Below are positions 1-13,065 of a DNA stretch of 64,000 nucleotides, piece after piece. This DNA is from Buxus sempervirens (Eukaryota > Streptophyta > Magnoliopsida > Buxales > Buxaceae), in the NCBI GenBank assembly GCA_947561395.2, contig OX387185.1:45642602-45706601 (forward strand), written 5' to 3'. The notes beneath the pieces were generated by a model that was given only the letters and a program-made list of their open reading frames with translations, was not told the origin of the DNA and made no database searches. Made by a program: the position numbers and the translations under genes. Position 1 is the stretch's first letter. Every line of letters begins with the position of its first letter.

Positions 1-782
1 TTTTATTGATAAAGATCAATGGGATAAGTTCAAAGAAAATAGGATTCTAATAAATTTTTAGAGAATAAAATTAAAACAAGAGATCAAGTTGAGTGTTTTT
101 AGGTAATTTTATGGCCTAAAGGCCCTAAACACTAAAAGACTATCCGAATATTGAGATAGCTTTTACAAATTATCACAAAATTTTATGATAACATCACAAG
201 AGATAAAAAAAAAAAAAAAAAAAATAACATTATAAGAAAGATAAAAAAAATCTCAGGTTTAAAAGGAGAGATAGATATAGGTCATATAGTTTTGATGGTA
301 TGGAAATTATTTTAATATCAAAAACTTATTTAAAAAGTAAGTGGGAGAATGATGTTAGAGGGGAAATTAGTTTTATTATTTAGGAGAGATTTAGGGATTG
401 GAATTGCTACTCCTTTTTCTTTACTAAATCCTAGATGTGGTTCATGCTAAATTTGCTGGAAAGAATTAATAAAACAGAAGAAAACAAAAAGAGGAAATTT
501 GATATACTATATTTATAATAATAATTTTCATAGAGTAATAAAATTTAAGTGGTTACAGAAAATTTATACACACAATGTTTGATCTAGGAGTAAAAATGAG
601 CAATCAATCATTGGTCATTATTTAAGTTTTCAATGAGGGTTAATGAAATAATTATACTAATGGGAGAAGGGTATTATTGGAAGATAAAAGTGGACAAATA
701 TCCCTTCATGCCTTTAGTGGTTGTATAGATGTATGAATGTAGATATATTATCTATCAAATGTTAAAGAAAGGAGGAACTTAC

Positions 783-3700
783 CAAATTTATTTGCTTTGA
801 CAAGTGATATGCTGACTCCAGCACCTCGAACATTGGATCCTGTGTAATAATTCCAAGCAATTTATCCAAACAAGTTGTTCTTCTTGAATGATTGTCTGAA
901 TAAACTTCCTCAGAAACCATATTCTGTGTCTGCATTTTCCTATAAGCTTCCTGAAAGTAGATAAAAAGAAACAGATAGAAAACAGGAAAACATAACGTAA
1001 AGATTTCATGAGTAGCCCTGGATTACTAAGAGAAGAAGGGGGAATCTCAGTCTTTTTGTTTTGTAGTGTATACCACCCACATCTCATGGGTGGTTGCATT
1101 TGTTGCTGTTTTTGTAGCTGTAACTTTTCTTCTTTCCCTATATGAATATCATCTTATCCATGAGTTATGAATAATAATAGTAATAATAATAATAACATAA
1201 TATTTCAACTAATAGTTTGTTACTGAACTTGCTCATGCTAGAAGAATGTCTGGCAAATGTTGATATAAAGAAAGACCAATATAAAGTCCAGATAGTGGAA
1301 TTGACCATATATCTACACAAATTGCAGCATATATTAAGGCAGCACAAAGAGTTAATATATACTGAAAATGTGAGAAATGGAACAACCATTATATATTAAG
1401 GAATAGAAAAAATCTAATTAAATGAATCCAACAAAGAGAAAAAAAACAAATATCCTTACAAGAAGCTTTACATATTCTCTAAATTATTAGAGCCTTACTA
1501 TGGTTCAACTATGCGCTTAAAATCAGCAAATGAACAAGTGCATATCTTGGATAAGGGGTGAAGTGAGGAAGGAGATGCTATTTCATGGATTACCACTTGA
1601 GGACATGCTATTGGGGACGATGTAAGATTATTTTTGGTTTGCAATTGGGTTGTTTTATTTTTTTTGTGTTTCATGTTTTTCTTATATTTCTGGTGTCAGT
1701 TCCATGTTTTGCCAACCAGTTTGTTAATGGAACATTATGTTCTTCTTTTAATAAAATCTTCATAGCTCAACAAAAAAATTTAAAAAGTAAAAAAAAACCT
1801 CTTCATAGCCTCGCCAAGAAAAAATATTCAGGAAACAATCTAGTATTACTCATGGAGTTACCACAACCTACTGATATACTACAGTTAATGTGTCTTTTGA
1901 CTGGTACTATGATGTAATTAAAAATCCAATAGAGTCTGAACCTTAATGGGAAAAAGTATGCATCAAGTGAATAGCAACACTCCAAGATTCAGATTTTCCT
2001 TCTTTCCATGCTTTTACCATGGTAGAGACAATCCCTCTAAGATTATTATTCTTTTCCACCCATAATTACTAATATTTTTATTAAATTCCGTCACTCATTT
2101 CTCTTCTTATGTATTTCATGATTAGACAAAAGCATTTTCTTCCAGTTTATTTCGTTCAGAAGTATGCCTCTGGTTATGAGTTGGATCATTAATAAAACTA
2201 AAATAACTAAGAGATATCAGCATAAACAAGGTGAAACATATGATCAAATATGGGAATTCGTATTACAATGAAATGAAGGCTACATAAATAAATGGAACAA
2301 AAATATATTGGGAAAAAAAAGGGGCATTAATTCCCTGCACATAAACATGATCCATATTGTTTCATCCAAAATTTGGCTTCTAAATGGGAAAAGAAGATCC
2401 CTGTCAGATTTTGTCCTCAAATGTCTAATATGGTAAATGAACCAATCTTTCAAGGTTCCCATCTAAACCTAGCCCCAAAATGGTTCTAATATTTTGTTAC
2501 ACAAACAGTGTACCAAAATGGTTCTAAAATGTTGCTTCTGCTGAAAGAAGTATTCCTATGAATCAGCGAGCCTTGCAATATAAAATTATAAATCTCACAA
2601 TTCCTGCTTCATTCAGAATTTGTACAGCCTACCAGATATGGAATAACATATTAAAGTCAAATGATACGGTATTACATTCTCTTTCACAGCTGAAAACAGC
2701 ACAAATCCACAAATCCCTGATGATATGGAAGTTCTGTAAAAATTCAGCTCTACTGATCCCCCTCCCTCCAAAAATCACGAGGACAACAAGGAGATATTTG
2801 TCTTTCAAAAGCACACAAAAACCAAAAACCCCCACCAAAAAAAAAAAAAAAAAAATTGAAACGAAAAAAAAAGAAGGAAAGGAAGAGGAAGAAGATGCCA
2901 TGAAACAGTAAACAAGAACATGGTATTTCTTATGGATGATAAACATACCCCAAATGTGATATTTCTTATGGATGATAAACATACCCCAAATGTGACGAAT
3001 GCTTGGAATATGTATTTTGTATTCTAGCAATTGGGTTTTACTGTAATGCACTCATAGCAAGCCCAAAATTTGTGAACATTTAGTCCAATATTACAACTAA
3101 TATTTGTCAAGTCGAGATAGAAGCCTTACACCTAGTAACTAGTCTAACCCAAGGTTGTAAGTATAAGTAATAGCAAAATTGATCTCATAACTGCCATGAT
3201 TTGAGTTCCTCCGTTTTCCTGATGGCAAATCCCTTCTATTTTTACCGCTTAATCAAAATATTTCTCACAAATAAAGAATATACAAATAATTTTATGCATC
3301 TTCCATAACAAATCTAATCATATTGCAACAGGAAAAGGACAATAAAACAACTGAAAGGGGTTTAAAAGTCCAGACACATAGGATTTAAATGTTTGAAGTC
3401 TCCAAAGTTTTGGATGATGTTAGCTAGACACAGAAATATGATCAGAAATTATACAAGTAAATCACAAATGGGAAGACAAATGACTTGGTGCAACTAGGTA
3501 CCTGGATTTCCTCATGGAGTTCAACTGCTTTCATGTTGTCATCCAAGTGAGCAGCAACCTCCTGAGCTTTCTAACAATAGACCATATTTTATCAATTTAG
3601 TGCTGTTAAAGGACAAGATAAACCTAAACAATAAGGCACACCAACCTTCAGGCCATCAAGATGATGATATGTAATGAGATAGGACTCATCTTTCATTCTA

Positions 3701-6700
3701 CAGTAGAAATCCAAAAATTTCTTTAGCTTTGATTCAGTGGGAAACTGTTGGTCTTTATCTTTAAGGGCAGAAACAGGAACCTCATCATCTTGTATGGCTT
3801 CTGAAAAGGCATCTTTAAATTCCCAGGTATCATAATCATCTTCTTCATTCACTAAATCAGCAATTATATCAGTACAAGGAGAACTTAAAGCATTTTCAGT
3901 TAGTTTCCTTGTAGAATCAACAGCAGGGATCTGCGGAGTCTGATTGTATAATGTTGATAGGATATCATTGAAAGAGAGATTCGTACTATGACTTCTAACT
4001 CCACTACCTACAGAGGATTTTGAGTTGTATGAAAATCCAAGTTCCTTATCAAGGGAGCCATCATGGTCCAAATTTCCGTTGATAGTAATGGTCTGTGGCA
4101 GGGATTCTTGATGATTCTCAAAAGTGCTTCCATTACCCTGAAAAATGTTTTGATTTTTACTTAGAGGATCAGCTCAGACGGCATGTAAAATGGATAGTAA
4201 AATGGTGTAGGCCCCATCAAAGCATATAATAACAGAAAAATTGGGCAAATCAATAAACAGGCAAACTTCAATATCAATATAATAATATGGAAAAAATAAA
4301 TAAATAAGAGGCAAGAATTGAAATACAAATGCAATAAAATATTGCCTTAAACCAGCAAGTTGGGATCAGAAAATGAATCCTATTCTTGAATTTGAATAAG
4401 TCAAAACCATATTAAGTTATATTTTGTCGCTTCAGATCATCTCTGACCAACTCCATCGAGATCCTCATTCACATTCTAGCCTTAAAGGTGTGATTGGACT
4501 GAAGGAATTTAGAACAAGCAATTTCTTGGCAGGATGTACAAGACTACAAGGTTATGTACAATTGGTTAAGGAAGGTGCTATAATTCAATAAATCTTAACA
4601 GAATTTTGCCAAAAAGAAAGGTATATTCAATATATCATCCTGATTGCTATATGTTTCAGAGGGAGAAGAAAGGGCTGGGAGGGAATGATCTTCAAAATTT
4701 GCTCCAAAAAGGCACATAATAAAGCCATTTTCAAGTTCCTGGACCATTGGAAGGAAAGCACATTGAAGCAAGTGAGGAGATGCATTAATCTATGTCTCCT
4801 TATTAAAAAATCTCCAGAATGTTTATTTGGCTCACTAAAAGACTTTTGCAAGAAGTTTTAGTGAGAAATTTAACATCTTTAAGTTAAAAAAAGTGGATAA
4901 TCTTAGTCTAATAAGCAGCATACAAGAGGGTAAAGATGGTAGAGGCATAAGATCTCCAATTCATTAACAAGCCTATTTTATTAGTGAACCTAAAGGTATT
5001 CCTAAATTCTTGCTATTTGTTCTAGGCAGAAGAACCGAGATAAAATTGGGGAATAGAAGTATGGGAGGGTTTAACATCATGGAAGACAATCTGAAATCAA
5101 ATACAAATTTTCACAGAAAATAACACAGATAATTGGCCTATCAAAAATATTTATTAACCCATTTTTGGAGCTTGTGAATCATATAATTGTGAAATATAGA
5201 AAGAAAAAAATAGAATCCTGAAGAAATGTACTTCATCTGACATTACAACGAAAATGAACCTTTGCATATTCACATCTGGATGATGAAGTAACAACCCCTT
5301 TGTATTTTTGTAGTAACCAGAAATGGAACATCTGGAGATTTTGAAAACATTTCATGTTGAATGCTTTACAAGAGGGTAACTGGTATTTGTTTGTACAAGA
5401 ATATTTGATTTATTTGTCACACTTAGCCCCGCCCCGCGCCCCCCTCCTTTTCTTTTTTCACAAATGACATTTTATTTTATTTTTGATCTTCTGATCAGAT
5501 GGAAGGAGGATTGTGGTAGTGGACCTTCAAAATAAACCCTTGCATATTCAAATCTGGCTGATAAAGTTGCTATTTTATATGTAGACACTAAAAACGAAAG
5601 TCTACAGACTTTGAAAATATTGCATCCCACGGGCTTTTCACCTGTTTTAATGACCTTTGGGAGACGAGTGAGCATGTGGAGATCCAGAAATATATAAAAT
5701 TTTGATAGTTTTGATGCATAATTGTGTTATTTCCAAATAAAATAGCATTGCAGGAAAGGGGTGAAGCTTCATTAATTGAGAAGTTCTATAACTATTAATT
5801 TCCTGAGCTCCAGATAAATTCACTTTTTGCATATAATGCAGTCGATAAATGTAGATTACAGCGTAACAGATTTCATAAAATTAAGTGCCAAAAGAATAGT
5901 TACCTACCAGGATTTCTGTGGCAGATGTGAAAACCTCCAATCCTCCACTAGACATATTAGCAGCCTTTTCTTCTTCCTAGAACCCAAATAAGAATTTAAT
6001 GATCTATCACCCACAAATTTAATCACAAAAAGCACTCCAAAATAAATAGCTAAAGAAAAAGAAATTCATTACCTTCTGCCCTGAAGAGTAGTTTCCTGCT
6101 CCAGTTTCAGAGAACGCATCCTTAAAATCCCAGAAATTCTCATCAGAATCAACATATCCATTACTTGAATAAGATGAATTCAACCCATTTTCATATGGTA
6201 AATCCTGCTTGGATTTACCATATGAATCCGAGATGCCATTGTTATGAGTAATTACACTCGTATTGACATCAAATTCAATACTCAATTCTGCAGGTTTTTG
6301 AGGAAACCCATTTGATGCGATGAACAAGTCCGTGGATTCATGTTTGACATCGCACAATTCAGATATAGTGGCTCCCTCAGAATTTTCCTTCCCTTTTTCA
6401 TCAACCTTAAAATTAAAAAATATCAGACAGAGCGGATTAAGTGAAGCTAAAAACATGCAATATGAAAACAACAGTTAGGGCACAACCAAAACTAGGGAGT
6501 TTTCAAACAGACAGATACATATTCTAGGATCGAACATGCAACATTCTTTAAAAATGAAAAACAAACAACTGCCACCTGAGTTTCTGATAGAATTGTCGTT
6601 GCACTCAATTCAGCTCCTGACAGAACAGAAACCTGTTTTTCCTAGTAAAAATGAAAAGAAATAAAAAAAAAATCAGAGAAAAAGAAAAGATAATGAAGAA

Positions 6701-7416
6701 ATTTAAGAAGCTTAAACAACCAAAAAATTCTTCACCTTCATTTCAACATCGGTGTCTGCGAATCTCGTTTCAGAGGACGCATCCTTGAATTCCCATCCAT
6801 CATCGCCATAATCCCCTTTTTTATCAATTAACTGGGTATTGGATCCATTTTCAGTCTTGATCTGCTCGGCATGACCATAGAAATTTACGATAAGATCATT
6901 AATGTTAATGCTCGATTCGAAGTTCAATCCGTTTTTTGGAGCGGCTGCTGGTTTAGTAAAAACCATATCCGGTGCACTCTCAAGGGAAGGCTCCACCCTA
7001 TCGGCTTCCTCTTCTTCAACACCAAAAATGGAAAGCGGCAAAGCTCCTTGAGGCTTCTCCCATCGTTTCTCCGCAGCAGGAGAAACTGTGTTATTCTCCG
7101 ATTCAACATGATTCGGCTGTGATTTCGCGGATTTCGTTGATTGATCCGAGAAAAACCCCATAGGATCACGCTTCTCAGGTGTTTCCGATAAATTACCAGG
7201 ATTTTGAGCGTATAAAACACCATTAGCTGGCTCAAATAGAAATGGTTCTCCAACTAAATCTTGCTTTTGCGAGAAAGTATCCACGAAATCTCCCCATTCG
7301 TCGTTGTTTTCTCTGTTGTTCTGATTCGAATTGAGATTTCCGCTAGAATACGATACGAACTTGAAGTCTCCGAAGCCCTCGTCATCGTCGTCTTCCGCTT
7401 GCTTTTCCGCCATCAT
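783..7416 (-). CDS. Synergin-gamma-like protein, AP-1 traffic (partial, C-terminus off window)
   Basis: Seven coding exons are supported: 6736-7416, 6576-6641, 6073-6405, 5908-5976, 3646-4137, 3502-3570 and 783-950. All have GT..AG borders and all introns are phase 0, giving 626 residues with no stop. The last visible donor (782-781) means the gene runs past the left edge. Start: ATG at 7416 or the adjacent ATG at 7413, just before the acidic run; the open frame extends upstream only through a TTG. Seen: acidic-phenylalanine motifs DDDDEGFGDF (residues 9-18) and EWGDF (40-44), and W-E/D-F-K-D-A repeats at about residues 208, 341 and 488. Such motifs bind the gamma-ear of the AP-1 clathrin adaptor in gamma-synergin and epsinR. 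Plant relatives are often labelled dentin-sialophosphoprotein-like. A role in trans-Golgi/endosome clathrin traffic is inferred from family. The exact family name is less certain than the gene model. Confidence 0.75.
951..3501 (-). other. Large intron 6 of the synergin-like gene
   Basis: This 2.55-kb AT-rich intron joins phase-0 exons reading HEEIQ and EAYRKMQ. It holds a TAA-type microsatellite near 1169-1196, a poly(A) run with a purine-rich stretch at 2839-2895, and a 36-bp tandem duplication at 2924-2995. I see no further exon in it, but a very small one cannot be excluded. Confidence 0.6.
2924..2995. repeat. 36-bp tandem duplication
   Basis: Two 36-bp copies (2924-2959 and 2960-2995), identical as far as I can read, lie head to tail. 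Each contains GGATGATAAACATACCCC. They lie in an intron and look recent. Confidence 0.9.
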
Positions 7417-7566
7417 TTCTCTGTTTCTATCCGCACTGACGTTAGAACTTCGATGAATCAAGACGGTTTCTCCTGTTCGCATTTCGCTTTTGTACTCCGT
7501 CGGAAAGAGAAAAGTGAATCTTTCTGACGGTGAATCTATATTTTGAGAATCTCCCCAGTAATTCAA

Positions 7567-9524
7567 GACCTTTGCGTTACGACCCCAGATTCAAAAATGG
7601 AAAAACAATGGCCGCACGCATCAAACCGGATCAAACCATTATGAACCGGAAATGTCGCTGTTACTTCGATGAACTCTTGCTGCTTTAATCCGCTTTATTT
7701 GTTTCTTGTTCTTCATTTTTGTCTGTCTTGAACAGTTACTTCTTTTAATTGTCTTCTTCTAAATGATTTTAACAGTTCTGTATTTTTATTTTCGGTGAGA
7801 CGGACCATTGAATCCCAAAAATGTCGCTGTTGCGTTGGAGAGGTATAACCTAAAAAGGGCTTCTGTCTGAAAGCGCGGATTACTCGTCTCATATTAGGTG
7901 AATATAACACAGATAATATAATAAGCAGAAGGACAAACAGTGAGGAGCTTGATTGGATGAAGAAAGATAACTTCAAATTTCAAAAGCTGGAAGGACAAAG
8001 AGGAGCAATCAGCCATTCTGAGGGAGGTATTTTCTTTACGCCACCCATATTTTGTGCTTTATTGATGGCTGCTCATCAGCAATAGCTTCTAGATTGGTTC
8101 ATATGACTCTGCTTAGAAATGTTTATGAGCATTGGATTGAGAAAGAACAAGGGGCCTTCTTGCTATTGCATGATCATCTATACTCTGTTGCTGAATTTAA
8201 TGCTTTGCGATCTAATTTAACACTGGAATTAACAGATCAAAGAAGCAAAGCTAAAATGGGAGGCAAGCCATATGTGTATCAAATTCATTGTATTAAACTG
8301 ATAACATATATTTTGCTTTAGGCATTGTGAGCATTTAGGACCCATAGAAATACATAACCATAGTGAGGAAATGGAGGAAAAATTAAGCAAGTTGCATGGA
8401 CTGGAGTAGTCACTCTGTAAGATCAAAGGCTGCCTTAGTGGTTGGGTTCTTGGGGGAATGAATTTGGAGAGAATTGGTCAGTTTAGGGAGCATAAAAGGA
8501 TGTTCGAAAGTATGTGGGATGCAACAATGGAGATCCCACCAAAGGATCTCAAAGAATTCAATGCTGTTTATGTGGTTCATATCCTGGATGCATCTGTACT
8601 TGAGGAGACTTGTTTAACGAGTGTACAAATTTTTGAAGGAAGAAGTTGGGATTATATAAGATGGTAATGTTGGGGTAGATTTCTTTGATTTATATTTTGG
8701 AAGATATTTCAGCAGGGATTCAGGCATATAGGTTGCTCCTGAATCCCCTCCTCAGCTTCTCTGTTAGTTTTGAAGAGTTAAATTGAATGAACTATGTTAA
8801 AACTAGGCTACCATACAGAGGACCTCATGTGGCCAAAAGGGTCATGGGTTAGGCTGGCATCAAGGGAAGGGCCCCAAGAAATGGAAGTTTCTGACCTACC
8901 TCTTGTATGGTTTGCTGATGATACATTATGCATTGCGCTCTCTGACTACATGTTTGATGAGCATGGTTATTTCATCTGAATCAAAGCTGATTCTTGGGCT
9001 GTGGCAAATTCAAGTTGTGGTTTTAAATATGGATACTTTATCTTGATGATGTTCATAATGAGCAATCTATTCTATTTAGTCCATTGTTCACAGGTTGAAG
9101 ACTCACTGTTAGGTTCATCAGACTAGCATGAATATTTTGGCTCTACTGAATCTAAGGAATGAGTTATGTTGATCCTGTGTCCCATGGGATAAGTCATATG
9201 AGGGAGTTTCTTTGTTCTGAAAAACGAAGTTCTGATTGCAAAATGAGTGCTGTCATCTAACTTGAGAAATTGTAACCATTAGTGTCAGGATTGCGACTTC
9301 ATGAACAGACATTCAAGCCACTCTCAGAGATCCTATTGTTAAAACATCCAAAACCATCATAATAGTTTTACATACCAAAGAATTATTATGGATATTACCA
9401 ATTCCTCAAAAATCATCATAATGGATTTACATACTCATATTATTGCAACTGGAAAATTTGTTTTTGAGCAAAATTACAATTGAAATTAAACAGAACTTGT
9501 ATAACCAATCTCCTCTAATGTTCC
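7567..9524. other. Intergenic stretch with possible decayed gene pieces
   Basis: This lies between the synergin-like gene and the 3' end of the IST1-like gene. Plus-strand open stretches at about 8052-8290, 8458-8667 and 8794-8979 have protein-like composition (for example YEHWIEKEQGAFLLLHDHL, and KRMFESMWDATMEIPPKDL). They are interrupted by stops and sit in different frames. I do not recognise the family. They may be remnants of a disrupted gene or of a retroelement. No complete gene can be built here. Confidence 0.35.
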
Positions 9525-11339
9525 TCAGTGACCACGTACTCCTCTGGTCCTCACCGAAACTGGCTTCCCATCTGGGGCCACCTTATCCACCTTTCTGTTC
9601 AAGGAACTGTATGGATCAGCTTGTGATCTTAGAGGGATACATTTCTGAGAAATCTCATCTTGGAGATATTCTTCTTTAGTTGCATTAGACTTTCTGGCTT
9701 TTGGGAACTCACTTTTAAGCAGGATAGAATTCCTGCTCTGCTGGTTTCCAGTCTCATCATCACTCTCATCAAAAACTATTTCTTTCTCCAACAGCCGGTG
9801 TAGATCTGAAGACAATCTGATCTCCTTCAGAGTGTCTCCAGCTGAATCCGAACTTGAAGCAGATGGTGATCTCTCAAATTCTGCTCTCCTGCTGCTCTGG
9901 GTCTCACCTTCAAGGTGATTTTCTTTGTTGTGGTCAACTGTTTCATCTTCTGATTCAGAGGCAAAGTTATCAACAGCCTCTGAAGTTGCATTCCCAGCAT
10001 TTCCAAGTCTGCCTCTCGAAGACCCTTCGTTGTTAGGTTTGTTTTTTGGTCGACGAGTTGGACTACTTTGATTACCAGTATCATTGTCCCCGGACTGAGA
10101 TCTTGAGAGTTCCACTGCAGCTCTTGCAGCAGCAGCTGCATGGGCTGCTGATTCGAAAGCTGCCTGAGCTGCATCAGATACATCTCTGTATGTCCTCCTT
10201 GCTTTGAGAGATCCAGAGAATTGCTTGTCCTGCTCTCTCTTTTCAGGCAAATTATGTTTGTCATCTCTAATTGCAGCATCATCTAAGTCAATTGATGAAC
10301 TGGGCTTTGGCTCTTTCTCCTTCTGGTTCACTTCCTGCTTCTCCTGAAATTATCACATATCAGGGAATACTCCAAGAGGTGAATTCAATATTTAGTAATG
10401 TTAAAATTGAATTATGGTCTTTTCCATCATCTTCTTCAATACTAATACCATTTGCATACCTCACATGTTTCCTCTAGATGCAGAGTGATCTTATTCTCAG
10501 AAGCAATTTCCTTTAGCACCTTCATTCTGCTCTCCAAACTCGGATGCCGGGTCGACATCTTCTGTATCATCTACAGAAAATCAGAGACAAAGAATGCTGC
10601 AAATTAGCATAGAATAATTGTGAATACGAATCAAATATTAAATTAAAAACAAATAAATAAATAAATAAATCTCTACCTTAGGATTCACACCACAGTGGTT
10701 CCGTAATTCCACAGCACGAGCTGTGAATTCTTTCCCGAACCTTGATGTGAAAACCCCACGAATCTCTTGAAGCTCTGGGAATTCCCCACATCTTGAAGCC
10801 GCGAAAAGCAAACTCGAAATGGCCTCCTGAAGCTCATCAGGACATTCTCTGTAGAAACACAGCAATTAGCAAATGTCAATGAAAGGAAGCAGAAACCACC
10901 CTACAGTTAAGTGAAACAGAGGTATCTGGATTCAATTTGGAAAGGACTAAAGGGACACTAACTTGTTGTTTTCAATGAGGCTGACCCTTTCAATCAAGAG
11001 ATGGCAGTAACCTTCCATCATAACAAACGCGTCCAACATATTCTGCTCCTTAATAACTTGCTCAACCTGCAAGAGAAAATACAAAACATGAGACCCAAAG
11101 AATATTAGGGTGATTGGAGTGGGATCGGTTGTTGAGATTCAAGAACAACTTACACGAATGAGAGCCCGGTCTTGGTGACCGAGCGTCAGGAGTTGAACGA
11201 CGTCGGTCCGGGCTTGTGAGCACCGGACTTGGCGTTGGTTCTTGAGGATGGCGAGGCGAGAGATGGCAAGGTTTACAAGGGCATTGAATTTGGAGGTCTT
11301 GAAGCTTCTTCCAAGCAAAGCGTCAAGCTTCCGACCCAT
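9525..11339 (-). CDS. IST1-like ESCRT-III regulator
   Basis: Five exons (11154-11339, 10963-11066, 10677-10848, 10460-10570, 9525-10343) join in phase to 463 residues. The start MGRKLDALLGRSFKTSK is the usual N-terminus of plant IST1-like proteins. The IST1 (DUF292) domain fills residues 1 to about 160, including SRLAILKNQRQVR, VMMEGYCHLLIERV, CPDELQEAISSLLFAASRCGE and the family signature TRHPSLESRMKVLKEIA. The tail is charged and low-complexity, with one alanine-rich helix (AAHAAAAARAAVELSRSQ). IST1 proteins bind ESCRT-III and Vps4-type ATPases and act in multivesicular body sorting and membrane scission; this is known of the family. No C-terminal MIM motif is obvious by eye. Plants have several IST1-like paralogues and I cannot say which this is. 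Confidence 0.92.
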
Positions 11340-12565
11340 AATCGCTCTGCTTGCGAAGAACTCCAAGAGGCTCTCACCGGCCAGCAGCCTCGCGCGAACA
11401 AGGAAGTCGAAGTTCGTCTCCTTCTATTTTATGTGACGAGAATGGCACTTTAAAAGGGACTGTCGCCAATGAAGTTTCTGAGAAGTAGTCCGTGGGAGGT
11501 TTGCTTCTCTGCTAAGACAGCCTCCGAAGAGAGAGAATGAGACGCGGATGACATCGTCAAGGCTTGGTAGTCGTATTCGTTCGGCCGACATATTTTAAAA
11601 AGTGCTAACAGAGGCAGTTTAAATGGAAGAATTCTCCATTCTTTGGTGGCTTCGTCTGAGAAGAATTACAGGCAGAACTGCAGAAGAAACTCTGAATTTT
11701 GACCCTTTCTCCAACATCGTTTTAAGCTTGTGCATTTCAGTCGTTAAATTCTTAGTAATTTAAAAATAGCGCTGCTTTTAAAATTAATTGAAAATAAATG
11801 TCATTTTATTGTTCGTGACTAATTTCTTCTAAAAAGCCCTCAAAAATCTTGTAAAACCTTCGCTTTTGGTTTGTTACAAGTCTTTTTTGTAAGAAACTCT
11901 TTTTATACAGAAAATTGACTCTCATTCTAAATTATTTTTAAAAAGTATCGCAATTTCTCGATTATCAAGAATTAGAAGACTGAAAGTGAAACTGAATTAT
12001 TTTAAAAAGGCATAGAAATTACAATACCAATTGAACCATGGTAGCTAGGGGGTTTCAAACGTCAAGTGATTCGGTTTAAATTGAAAAGCAAACAATCCAA
12101 AAAATAATTTTTTTTGTCACGGTTTTAAATTTCGAAAACTGAATTAATTCAGTTTCATTTATGGATATTGCTTATATTAAATCAAACTGAATTAAAGTAG
12201 TTTAAAAAAAGAAAAAGAAAAGAAACTAGCCTTAAAACAAATTGACCTGGCCCGGCCTCATATGGGGACTCTTTTTCCATCAAACCTGAGGCCGGGTTTA
12301 CCTAACGTCAACGGTTGTAATAACTGAATAAATAAATAAATCCACGGAACATCAGTTTAGAAGAATTAATGAGGAGACCATGGCGTTTAATGACTATTGA
12401 TATATATCGTCAATACGTTGTACACAATTTTTGAATATAAGATTACAATTACAATGACAATTGCTTAAGTACAAATGTTTTATTTAATTATATTACGTTT
12501 TATTTATTTGATAAAATATATAATAATACAAACATTTTAAAAGTGAAAAAGAAAAGTGTTACATC
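11340..12565. other. Upstream region of the IST1-like gene
   Basis: This AT-rich intergenic DNA holds the putative promoter and 5' leader of the IST1-like gene (about 11340-11600). A stretch at 11778-11850 resembles the 106-bp repeat unit at 56577, so it is probably a dispersed repeat. No gene is seen. Confidence 0.5.
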
Positions 12566-13065
12566 TAGAGCCGTTAATGGGTTGGATAAAGATCCGAATC
12601 TGATCCAAATTCGACCCAATTATCTGAATATGGATCTTAGCTTTAGATCCGATTATATTCAGATTCGAATATGGTATTGCACATATTCGACCCGATAGAG
12701 ATCCGACCGTTTATTTTGTATATATATTATGTTTTTTAGGCTTTTTTAAGTCTTTTTATATATTAGTATAGAAGGAATGAAGGTTTCATATAATATTTAT
12801 TGATTTAAGGTCATAGTATAAAACAAATTTGAATTAATACATCCTTATTTGATCCATTAACTTAAGGTTTACAATATCTTAATTTTTTTTTCCATATATA
12901 ATGTAATCGGATTCGGATATCGGATAATCGGTCGGATTCGAATTCAGTATTAGATGTGAAAGATCCGTCGGATAATTGGTTCGAATTTGGATATTGGATT
13001 TTCTTATCAGATCGAATTCGGATCTTTGCAGATCCATACCGTATTCCGACTAGTTTATAGCCCTA
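12566..13065. mobile_element. hAT-type MITE with perfect 8-bp target duplication
   Basis: A 500-bp element runs from TAGAGCCGTTAATGGGTTGG to TTTATAGCCCTA. It is flanked by GTTACATC at 12558-12565 and 13066-13073. Short inverted ends and an 8-bp duplication are typical of the hAT superfamily. The interior is rich in GGATCCGAAT-like words and carries no coding sequence. Related copies lie at about 41295-41640 and, more distantly, at 25827 and 33599. Confidence 0.8.

Noticed and set aside
1-782. Search for the last exons of the synergin-like gene
   Set aside because: No in-phase coding stretch with splice sites was found. The C-terminal exons are presumed to lie beyond the left edge.
2558-3051. 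Overlapping frames on both strands with lysine- or phenylalanine-rich runs
   Set aside because: They are produced by the poly(A)/purine tract and tandem repeat in an intron of the synergin-like gene.
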